Assembly (NCBI GenBank): GCA_003483885.1
Contig: DMXI01000588.1
Location: forward strand, 1 to 12,853
Direction: 5' to 3'
DNA length: 12,853 bases
Source of the DNA: Microscillaceae bacterium
Lineage (GTDB): Bacteria > Bacteroidota > Bacteroidia > Cytophagales > Microscillaceae
Shown: one piece after another, positions 7,117 to 12,853 of the stretch
Layout of the letters: every line of letters starts with the position of its first letter
Position numbering within the stretch: the first letter of the stretch is position 1
Position numbers and translations under genes: made by a program
The notes under the pieces: generated by a model
What the model was told of the DNA's origin: nothing
Databases searched by the model: none
The model's input: the letters and a program-made list of their open reading frames with translations, nothing else

Positions 7117-7230
7117 CTGGTATTTTGTGGTTTAGGCTTAGAGTATGTACCGATACATCGGCATTTACGAGATTCTAAGAAATACTGCCGAAATTTTAAC
7201 TAAAGAAGACATATCGCCCACAAAAACCAC

Positions 7231-7263
7231 AAAAAAATCCCGCAAGTAAATACTTGCAGGATT
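7231..7263 (-). terminator. Rho-independent terminator of the lipoprotein/barrel unit
   Basis: On the minus strand, AATCC-T-GCAAGTA pairs with TACTTGC-G-GGATT: a 12-pair stem with one mismatch and a very short loop (about 2-4 nt), followed by seven T (7231-7237). It lies 50 nt after the stop codon at 7314 and separates this unit from the next gene in the same direction. Confidence 0.85.
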
Positions 7264-7313
7264 ATATCCTCATTTCGCAACCAATGAGGTACCTGTTCAA
7301 CGGTTTTATCTAC

Positions 7314-8276
7314 CTAAAATTTCACAAAGAATCCAGCATTGTAGGCAGGAGCCGCCAAAATGTTTTGGCCTGCAAAAGCAAAAGCTACTCCCCCACTAAA
7401 TCCAAAGTTTTTATTGAATAACCAGGCTATCTCGGGTCCAGCACTTATAAACTCGGTATTGTTAGAAAAAATACCTGTCACCGCGGCAGCAGCCTCTCCA
7501 TTGTTCAATGATTGTACTGTACCTGCTTTGATCATTGCAATGAGTTTTTTATAAGTAACTCCGATTTCAAAATTGGCGTGAATTTCATCCGAAAAGTCTT
7601 GGGTACGGTTGTTAAAACCAATGCCCGCCGTGAGATAAAAGGGTGAAAATGAATATCCTACATCCAGACGCAACATTTGGTTAAATTCGCCATCACCCGT
7701 TTGGAGCAACTGCGTGTTTCCGCCTCCTACTACTCCCGATGGAATACCCAATATCAAGCTGGCGCTCAATACAAACGGTTTATTTTTGATCAAGGCATAT
7801 TTAATACCCACATTGATATCTCCAATGCTGTTTACTTCATCGCCCGGTTGTACTCGGCCACTTTGTTCGAAACGGATAGAGTTAAGCGTACTTCGGAAAA
7901 ATAGCGGGAAGTAAAGGCTTACCTCGAGGTTATTCCCTAACCCATACTCCCCATATAGCTCGGTAATGTGTACTCCCGCAGTAGTGATGTCAATCACTTC
8001 TCCACCCAGGTTAAAAAACTTATTGGCTTGAATCATTCGTTGACCTAAACGAAGGTATCCGTGGCCTTTGCCTGCTACCCAACCACCTCCAAGTGCTTTG
8101 AGACTTTTGGCAGGGTTTTGAGGAGCAAGTCGATGCTCGGAAGGAATATTGTATAAATCAATCCGAGGAGTGATTCTAGGCTCGGTAGCAGTCCGAGCAG
8201 TATCGGTCAATGTTTTGGCTTGGGTGGTCAGCATTCCAGCTACCAGCCCTAGTATAATTAAGGTGATTTTTTTCAT
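7314..8276 (-). CDS. Outer-membrane beta-barrel, phenol-degradation MetA/transporter-like
   Basis: 320 residues from ATG 8276; an in-frame TTG further upstream lies inside the preceding gene and is unlikely. The signal peptide is MKKITLIILGLVAGMLTTQA. The mature part carries a run of amphipathic beta strands and the signature GDINVGIKYALIKNKPFVLSASLILGIPSG (about 152-181), which resembles the MetA-like outer-membrane 'transporter' family (GDI-x-LKY ... LPTG). It ends GFFVKF, with the C-terminal Phe typical of barrels inserted by the BAM machinery. Its start is 14 nt after the stop of the lipoprotein gene and a strong terminator follows, so the two form one operon. Transported substrate cannot be inferred. 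Confidence 0.75.
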   Translation of the reverse strand: MKKITLIILGLVAGMLTTQAKTLTDTARTATEPRITPRIDLYNIPSEHRLAPQNPAKSLKALGGGWVAGKGHGYLRLGQRMIQANKFFNLGGEVIDITTAGVHITELYGEYGLGNNLEVSLYFPLFFRSTLNSIRFEQSGRVQPGDEVNSIGDINVGIKYALIKNKPFVLSASLILGIPSGVVGGGNTQLLQTGDGEFNQMLRLDVGYSFSPFYLTAGIGFNNRTQDFSDEIHANFEIGVTYKKLIAMIKAGTVQSLNNGEAAAAVTGIFSNNTEFISAGPEIAWLFNKNFGFSGGVAFAFAGQNILAAPAYNAGFFVKF

Positions 8277-8290
8277 CGATGGTTCAGGGT

Positions 8291-9232
8291 TTATTGTGCA
8301 AATTCTCCAAATCCGAAAGCAGCTCCAAAAGGTTTGCAATACACGATCACAAATTTATATTGGTCTAAAGATACCCCATCAATGGTGTACTCATCACTTC
8401 CTGAGGTTTTACGCAGCTTACCTATCTCTATTCCTCCTGATACACTAGTAGCACTATTGCTTAGGTATAGGTATAAACCAGGTCCACTTTGAGAAGAAAA
8501 GTTACTTTCCAACGAAAGCTTTACTCCACTACCAGCAGCGGCTAAGGACGCGTTTCCTGAAACTCGATAATTATTGGCTCCTGAAAACTGAGCGGTTCGG
8601 CTGGCTTGGCTTGCTCCTCCAGTACCAATGGTAATTTCGTAGGCTTGACTAGCTACGTTGTTAGCACTGGCGGTAATGGTTGCCACTCCGTCGGTAACTC
8701 CAGTTACGAGCCCGTTTTGGTCTACTGTTGCTACCGAAGTATTGCTACTTACCCAACTAAAACTGCTTACATTCAAGGCATTGTTATTCACATCTCGTGC
8801 TGAAGCCGTTAATTGCAAAGTACTTCCTACTCCTACATTGGTAGTGCTGGGAGCAGTAATTACAATCGTAGCTACACTGTTTGCATCACTCACTACAGTG
8901 ATCAATAATTCATTACTTGTGATTCCCTCGGTAGTAGCGGTAATAGTTGTTTGACCAATGCTCACGGCAGTTAATACTCCGTTGGCATCGATGGTGGCTA
9001 CGGCAGGGGCAGCACTTACCCAGGAAACATCTCCTGAGAAACTATCCCCGAAAGGGTTTTTCAAACTGGCGGTTAAGTTGGCGTTTTGGCCAATAAGTAG
9101 GGCGGTTCTGGTGGTAGAAATCTCGATTGCCCGAATGCTATCTTGTTGTACATCTTCGCCAATACAGGCATTCAATGACACTGCTAACACGAGCAACCCC
9201 ACCCACTGGTAATACATTTTGATTTGTCTCAT
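8291..9232 (-). CDS. Lipoprotein with two Big2 Ig-like domains and a DM13 domain
   Basis: 313 residues. A basic n-region and hydrophobic core end in the lipobox LNAC with Cys23; the following IGED puts acidic residues just after the Cys, as in surface-export signals of Bacteroidota lipoproteins. Two bacterial Ig-like (Big2) domains follow at about 34-113 and 119-202, each with the WVSxxPxVATIDxNGxVTxVxxGxATITA pattern. Residues 212-313 match a DM13 domain: FSGANNYRVSGNASL, SGPGLYLYLS, IGKLRKTSG, DEYTIDG, and FVIVYCKPFGAAFGF with the conserved Cys at about 299. DM13 has been proposed to act in electron transfer, often in membrane-anchored or extracellular proteins. Here it would sit at the cell surface on an Ig-like stalk, encoded with an outer-membrane barrel 14 nt downstream. 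An alternative start at Met6 gives a shorter n-region. Confidence 0.87.
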   Translation of the reverse strand: MRQIKMYYQWVGLLVLAVSLNACIGEDVQQDSIRAIEISTTRTALLIGQNANLTASLKNPFGDSFSGDVSWVSAAPAVATIDANGVLTAVSIGQTTITATTEGITSNELLITVVSDANSVATIVITAPSTTNVGVGSTLQLTASARDVNNNALNVSSFSWVSSNTSVATVDQNGLVTGVTDGVATITASANNVASQAYEITIGTGGASQASRTAQFSGANNYRVSGNASLAAAGSGVKLSLESNFSSQSGPGLYLYLSNSATSVSGGIEIGKLRKTSGSDEYTIDGVSLDQYKFVIVYCKPFGAAFGFGEFAQ

Positions 9233-9471
9233 TAGTTTAGAGTGGTTTTAAAAGTAGTAAACCTTCAAGTATTGTAAAAGTATGCAGATATTGACAACTA
9301 AAATGTCAGCTACCCAACAATCTATTACCATTACAATTTTGTTATTATTACAACCGAGGTTTACTTTTGGTTGCTCGTAAATGTAGCTTTTTTTGTTACA
9401 TATTTGTTAAGACTTATAAATACACAAAAAATCAAGCCTGATTCAGCCCTGAGGTTAGGACTGGATATTTT
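9233..9471. other. Intergenic region, no gene
   Basis: 239 bp of AT-rich DNA between two minus-strand units. It should hold the promoter of the lipoprotein operon, but no -33/-7 pair with correct spacing was found. Just after the upstream barrel's stop codon, arms at 9433-9439 and 9457-9463 can form an imperfect stem followed on the minus strand by a T-run (9426-9431). This is a weak terminator candidate with internal mismatches and a long loop. Confidence 0.4.
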
Positions 9472-10143
9472 TTACCTTTCACCCAATACATAATGCACAC
9501 CTAATAACATTTGCCAGGATTTGTGAAAAGCCTGCCTTTCGGCATAATAATGTATCACTTCATCAAAGCCAGTAAAACTATAATTATAGCGGCCTTCCAG
9601 GCTAATGGCAAATGAGTCAAAATGATATCTTAAGCCTATGCTTGCCAAGCCCGATAAGTCAAACGAACGAGTATAGACTCGTATGTCATAGGTCTTGCGC
9701 ACCGCATTAGGGTTGTCTATCGGGCCAAACAATGGACCATTAAGTAGGCCAATTGCCTGTGCTTCTAACAAGAAAGCAGGAGCAAGCCCTACACTTGCAA
9801 ATCCTTGCAGCTTATTTCCTACTCGTAAAGCTACCTTGACAGGCAACGCAATGTATCCAAAATTCACTTCGGTTTCTACGCCACCACCTCTGGGTACCAA
9901 GTAGCCGTTTTGCCGATACAGCAATTCGGGCTCTAAAAACCAGTTCTTGTCTAACAAAATGCTGGCTTGTATGCCTGCTACCAAGTTTTGTTGTGGGTTG
10001 ACGGGTAGGCCAACTCCATCCTTGATATTGATCAGGCTCCTGGAAGGTCCTCCTACCACTCCAACCGAATGGACTTGGGCTTGAGCTGAAAACACCCATA
10101 AGAGTAATGAAAGGGTATTAAGTAATTGTATTTTTTGTTTCAT
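9472..10143 (-). CDS. PorT-like outer-membrane beta-barrel protein (paralog B)
   Basis: 223 residues from ATG 10143; an in-frame TTG nine codons upstream is not needed. The signal peptide is MKQKIQLLNTLSLLLWVFSAQAQ with cleavage near AQAQ. The mature protein is an 8-strand-type barrel of the OMP_b-brl_2/PorT-like class: VHSVGVVGG, NWFLEPELLYRQNGY, GFASVGLAPAFLLEA, SLEGRYNYSF, then AFHKSWQMLLGVHYVLGER. It is clearly paralogous to the gene 110 bp upstream (same length, same motif order). A porin-like or structural role in the outer membrane is likely; no type IX secretion partner is present to support a PorT function. Confidence 0.8.
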   Translation of the reverse strand: MKQKIQLLNTLSLLLWVFSAQAQVHSVGVVGGPSRSLINIKDGVGLPVNPQQNLVAGIQASILLDKNWFLEPELLYRQNGYLVPRGGGVETEVNFGYIALPVKVALRVGNKLQGFASVGLAPAFLLEAQAIGLLNGPLFGPIDNPNAVRKTYDIRVYTRSFDLSGLASIGLRYHFDSFAISLEGRYNYSFTGFDEVIHYYAERQAFHKSWQMLLGVHYVLGER

Positions 10144-10253
10144 GGGATAGGTTTTTGATGGTTTATGCAAAACTGTGTTATCAACAGCTTTTATGAATTA
10201 CCTACTCCTATTACGTAGTTGCTCTAAGATACGCCACAGAAAGCGGCGCAACG

Positions 10254-10913
10254 CTATTTGTTACCTAAAAGATAATGTACCCCCAACAACATTTGCCACG
10301 ACTGGTGAAAAGCTTTGAGCCTGCTTCTGGATTCTTTCTCGAGATTGGTAAAGCTTTGATTGTATCGTCCTTCCAGGCTAAGCGAAAGCTTTCTTAGGTT
10401 AAGTCTCCCTCCAACACCTATCATACCTGCCAGATCATAATTTTTGGTAAACTCTTTTAAATCAAAGGTGGCAGCAGGATCGATTAGCTCGTCTGCTGGG
10501 CCAATCAAGGGCCCTACCGCATTGGCTTCCAGCAAGAAAGCTTGCGTAAAACCAGCACTCACAAAACCCTGCACTTTATCACCCACCCGATAAGATACTC
10601 TAAAAGGAGCTGCTATGTAGGTATAGTTAAAATCAAACTCCCTTACAGAAAACAAGGGGTCACGATATCCTCTTTTTTGATATAAAAGATCTAACCCAAG
10701 AAACCAGTTTTGGGTGAGTTTAAAATCTACCTGAACCCCAAATAGAAAATTGCTTTCACTATTGGCTTCGTTGGTAATGGCATCCTCTAAATTTACGGTA
10801 GTGTTGGCATACCCACCAGCAAGGCCAATGGAATGCAACTGAGCACTGGAAGTAAAGGCGTAAGCATATAGTGATAAAAAAATTATAATAAATCGGGTAG
10901 TTTTTTTCATCAT
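10254..10913 (-). CDS. PorT-like outer-membrane beta-barrel protein (paralog A)
   Basis: 219 residues. It starts MMKK; the second Met is an equally good start. The signal peptide runs to TSSAQ. Motifs in the same order as its neighbour: LHSIGLAGG, NWFLGLDLLYQKRGY, GFVSAGFTQAFLLEANAVGPLIGP, LSLEGRYNQSFT, AFHQSWQMLLGVHYLLGNK. Loops differ most (about 45-55 and 86-95), as expected for surface-exposed loops of a duplicated barrel. The start codon is only about 18 bp from the MITE-like element (10932-11094), so its promoter is probably within or beyond the element. Confidence 0.82.
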   Translation of the reverse strand: MMKKTTRFIIIFLSLYAYAFTSSAQLHSIGLAGGYANTTVNLEDAITNEANSESNFLFGVQVDFKLTQNWFLGLDLLYQKRGYRDPLFSVREFDFNYTYIAAPFRVSYRVGDKVQGFVSAGFTQAFLLEANAVGPLIGPADELIDPAATFDLKEFTKNYDLAGMIGVGGRLNLRKLSLSLEGRYNQSFTNLEKESRSRLKAFHQSWQMLLGVHYLLGNK

Positions 10914-10931
10914 ATCAACTGTTTTTCATTT

Positions 10932-11094
10932 AGAAGTCGTCTCGACTTTTAGGATGTTGTTGAAAATAGCTGCTTTTGTTCACTAACAAAGCGATTTTTT
11001 TGAGTCATAGCAGCGCTACGGCGATAAAAAATCTCGAAGTTAGCGGGTAAAATGAGCTGTTTGTAATTCATTATTAAAAGTCGAGATGACTTCT
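10932..11094. mobile_element. MITE-like palindromic element, 163 bp
   Basis: Terminal inverted repeats at 10932-10951 (AGAAGTCGTCTCGACTTTTA) and 11075-11094 match at 19 of 20 positions. The interior is also an imperfect palindrome in the same register with no indels: AGCT...TTTT...CTAAC arms, GATTTTTT/AAAAAATC arms, and a TAGC-AGC-GCTA centre at 11013. By hand about 54 of 80 pairs match. It has no ORF, so it would be non-autonomous and need a transposase from elsewhere. A TA dinucleotide lies next to each end, but no convincing longer target duplication is visible. It fills much of the 358-bp divergent gap between the barrel gene and the TPR gene. Alternatives are a structured RNA or a regulatory hairpin. 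Confidence 0.6.
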
Positions 11095-11214
11095 TAAAAT
11101 AAAGATACTGTCAACCAAGTATTTTGATATTTTAAAGCCATTATCAATGTGTAAGTAAACTTGGTAGAGGTGTAATAAATTTCAACTACTTCGTTTTACA
11201 GTTGATGCAAAAAC

Positions 11215-11245
11215 TTGTTTTTTCCCTTACTCCCTTGTATTTTTT
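11215..11245 (+). promoter_or_regulatory. Candidate -33/-7 promoter of the TPR-transmembrane gene
   Basis: TTG (11215-11217), 20 nt, then TATTTTTT (11238-11245), one base short of TAnnTTTG. A transcript would start about 20 nt before the ATG at 11272. The surrounding DNA is T-rich, so a chance match is possible. Confidence 0.3.
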
Positions 11246-11271
11246 CTCTGGGGTTATAATTTGGGGCTTCT

Positions 11272-12609
11272 ATGAATGATTTTGATCAAATATTACAAAA
11301 TTACGTTACTCAATTACTAAAAATTCAGCAAGAACGAACGGAGGGTTTGCTTAGACAAGACGACCTGAAAAATATTGCGGAAAACCTGGGGCTGAGTGAC
11401 CAAGACTGGGTATATATTCAAAATACCTTTGAGGCTTCATTGGCTCGGGGGAAAAGCTATATTCAATACAAAAGCTGGGACAATGCCGTGAAAGAACTTC
11501 AACTGGCAGTTAAAATCAATCCCATTCAGGCGGAAGCTTTGTATTACCTGGCGCTGGCTTATTGGCAACGTGGGCGAAAATTTGGACGCAAGCAGGATTT
11601 GCAGCTTTCTGAACAACACGCCCGTCGTTGTGTGCAAATTGACTATCAGCACGAAGCGGCTCTTAAGTTAATTAGCCATTTAGAAAAACAAACTCCACCC
11701 AAAACCAGCAAACGCGCCATGATTTTGATTTCGGCGCTGGTACTTACGGTAGTGGCTACCTCTATATATGTCATATGGGACATGAGCCGTGAAAAAAGAG
11801 CAGTAAATGTGATTACGTTGCCCGACAATACTCCGCCTCCCAAAGCTACCAATAAGCCACCCATCATCGTCAAAACTCCTGACGACCGCAATATATTTGA
11901 TTTGCCGATTCAGTTGACCAATAAAAATGACAATGCCACTGGGCTTGCTTTAGATATGGAAAGCTCGCTGTATCGTCGAGGAGACTATGAGTTGTTTTAT
12001 CAACTGCGCGGCAGTCTGAAGAGCAAAATATTTGAGATTACCCAGTTGACGCTCCGATTAAAACTGATTGATAAAAACGGAGAGGTAAAATTTGAGGAAG
12101 ATTTTGAGGTACTCAACGTGGACAAGGATGTACCAATTCGCCCCAATGATTTCATTCCTTTTAGCAAAACATTTACCCAAAAAACCTTTCCACCCCATTT
12201 TAAGGAGGCTTTTATAAGTGTGGTAAAAATTGCCAAAACGTCACCTGAAGCCAAGTATGACCCCTCGCCGCTGGTACCTGTACAATGGGAACAGTCTCCC
12301 CCAGTGGATATTAATGTAGCAGTACACCAACGTGAAGAAACGATTATTCCTACCAGTCAGAAGTTTTCGCATGATATGGTACTGGAGGTAAAAAATACTG
12401 GGCTGGAACCCATCAAAAGCCTAAAAGTAGATGTGCGTTGGTTCAACGACAAAGACAAGTTGGTATACAATGAAGAATTAACTTTGGTAAGCCCTGGTGA
12501 TGCCATGCTCAAACCTCAGCAGGTACGTATTATTAGAGGAAGCTTTATTGTAAACCTCAAAAAAGCCAGTTACAAGGACTTTGACTTGACAATTGTGGAG
12601 ATTAAATGA
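11272..12609 (+). CDS. TPR-transmembrane protein with duplicated C-terminal beta domain
   Basis: 445 residues, no signal peptide. Residues 1-50 are helical (MNDFDQILQNYVTQLLK...). Two TPR-like units lie at about 53-136 (WDNAVKELQLAVKINPIQAEALYYLALAYWQRGR). One membrane helix spans about 149-168 (AMILISALVLTVVATSIYVIW), and a Pro-rich linker at 184-203 leads to a C-terminal region. That region holds two similar beta modules, about 240-322 and 367-445, each with a Leu/Val strand, a K-N/D-G/K-x-hydrophobic turn, an EExxxL strand, a Pro-containing loop and a final strand ending V-x-IAK/IK. They resemble FxLYD-type domains. The likely layout is cytoplasmic TPR and extracytoplasmic beta domains, but charges flank both sides of the helix, so topology is not certain. 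Specific function unknown. Confidence 0.8.
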   Translation: MNDFDQILQNYVTQLLKIQQERTEGLLRQDDLKNIAENLGLSDQDWVYIQNTFEASLARGKSYIQYKSWDNAVKELQLAVKINPIQAEALYYLALAYWQRGRKFGRKQDLQLSEQHARRCVQIDYQHEAALKLISHLEKQTPPKTSKRAMILISALVLTVVATSIYVIWDMSREKRAVNVITLPDNTPPPKATNKPPIIVKTPDDRNIFDLPIQLTNKNDNATGLALDMESSLYRRGDYELFYQLRGSLKSKIFEITQLTLRLKLIDKNGEVKFEEDFEVLNVDKDVPIRPNDFIPFSKTFTQKTFPPHFKEAFISVVKIAKTSPEAKYDPSPLVPVQWEQSPPVDINVAVHQREETIIPTSQKFSHDMVLEVKNTGLEPIKSLKVDVRWFNDKDKLVYNEELTLVSPGDAMLKPQQVRIIRGSFIVNLKKASYKDFDLTIVEIK

Positions 12610-12615
12610 GCGGAA

Positions 12616-12653
12616 TTAAGTGAAAAACTAAAAGTGAAAAGTGGCGCGGAGTG
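12616..12653 (+). repeat. 3'-flanking dispersed repeat, copy 2
   Basis: It starts 7 nt after the TPR-TM gene's stop codon: TTAAGTGAAAA, then ACTAAAAGTGAAAA, then GTGGCGCGGAGTG. It matches copy 1 (22-66, minus strand) except for two A/G changes and the 7-nt ATGAAAA unit present only in copy 1. Both copies sit at the same place and orientation relative to the upstream gene. Confidence 0.7.
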
Positions 12654-12853
12654 ATTTTAGGAGCAAGGATTAGGGAACAAGGGAGCGCGAAGCGGAAATA
12701 ATTCATCAATTCATAATTGGCTATCATATTTGCAAAACGCTGTCCTGAGCGAAGCCGAAGGAGCTAACAATCAATCAGCGCATCGCAAAACCATCAGCCG
12801 AAGGCGGAACAATGAAGCAATAGAACAATAAAAAAAATTAATAATTCATCCAT
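12654..12853. repeat. Repeat-rich non-coding tail
   Basis: No credible ORF. CGAAG occurs four times in about 115 bp (12688, 12750, 12756, 12799), mostly inside GC-rich islets (GCGCGAAGCGG, CCGAAGGCGG) separated by AT-rich DNA. The sequence CCTGAGCGAAGCCGAAGG (12744-12761) resembles the CTGAGCGnAGTCGAAGG repeat scattered through intergenic regions of many Bacteroidota; this is recalled, not searched. Function is unknown. Confidence 0.55.

Noticed and set aside
7150..7161. CCGAT-AC-ATCGG inverted repeat upstream of the barrel gene
   Set aside because: Five-bp arms are expected by chance in a region this size, and no promoter element aligns with it.
9472..10913. Type IX secretion system locus suggested by PorT-like barrels
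   Set aside because: No PorK/L/M/N, SprA-like or C-terminal sorting-domain protein is present; the barrel class is broad in Bacteroidota.

Overview
The window looks like chromosomal DNA of a marine or gliding Bacteroidota, probably of the Cytophagales and Microscilla-like. This is inferred from AT-rich DNA, several outer-membrane beta-barrel proteins whose signal peptides end just before Gln, lipoprotein and LRR/TPR repeat proteins, near absence of Shine-Dalgarno sequences, and promoter-like sites resembling the Bacteroidota -33 TTTG / -7 TAnnTTTG pattern. No rRNA, tRNA, CRISPR array, transposase, integrase or phage gene is visible. Nine of the eleven genes could be given at least a family or architecture; none has a gene symbol I would defend.

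Layout. (1) 73-2880, minus: a large P-loop (STAND/AAA_16-like) ATPase with a C-terminal TPR array. It is divergent from (2) 3094-3387, plus: a small two-helix membrane protein followed by a hairpin terminator. The 213-bp region between them holds a -33/-7 promoter candidate for the ATPase, with a perfect 18-bp dyad over its -7 box. (3) 7116-3513, minus: three closely spaced genes, an outer-membrane beta-barrel-like protein, an exported leucine-rich repeat protein with an exceptionally regular repeat array, and a radical SAM/SPASM enzyme. (4) 9232-7314, minus: a two-gene unit of a lipoprotein (two Big2 Ig-like domains plus a DM13 domain) and an outer-membrane barrel, closed by a strong rho-independent terminator at 7231-7263. 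(5) 10913-9472, minus: two tandem paralogous PorT-like outer-membrane barrels. (6) 10932-11094: a 163-bp MITE-like element with near-perfect 20-bp terminal inverted repeats that is imperfectly palindromic along its whole length; it lies in the divergent intergenic region. (7) 11272-12609, plus: a TPR-transmembrane protein with two C-terminal beta domains that look like an internal duplication. (8) 12610-12853: non-coding and rich in short dispersed repeats.

How the genes relate. Most of the window encodes envelope or surface proteins, plus two TPR scaffold proteins at the ends. The same short AT-rich repeat module with a GC core lies 5-10 nt after the stop codon of both TPR genes, in the same orientation relative to each gene. 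I do not see a complete, recognisable defence, secretion or natural-product system. The most interesting items are the palindromic MITE-like element, the repeated 3' module, the operator-like dyad on the ATPase promoter, the Big2-DM13 lipoprotein/barrel pair, and the LRR/SPASM gene pairing.
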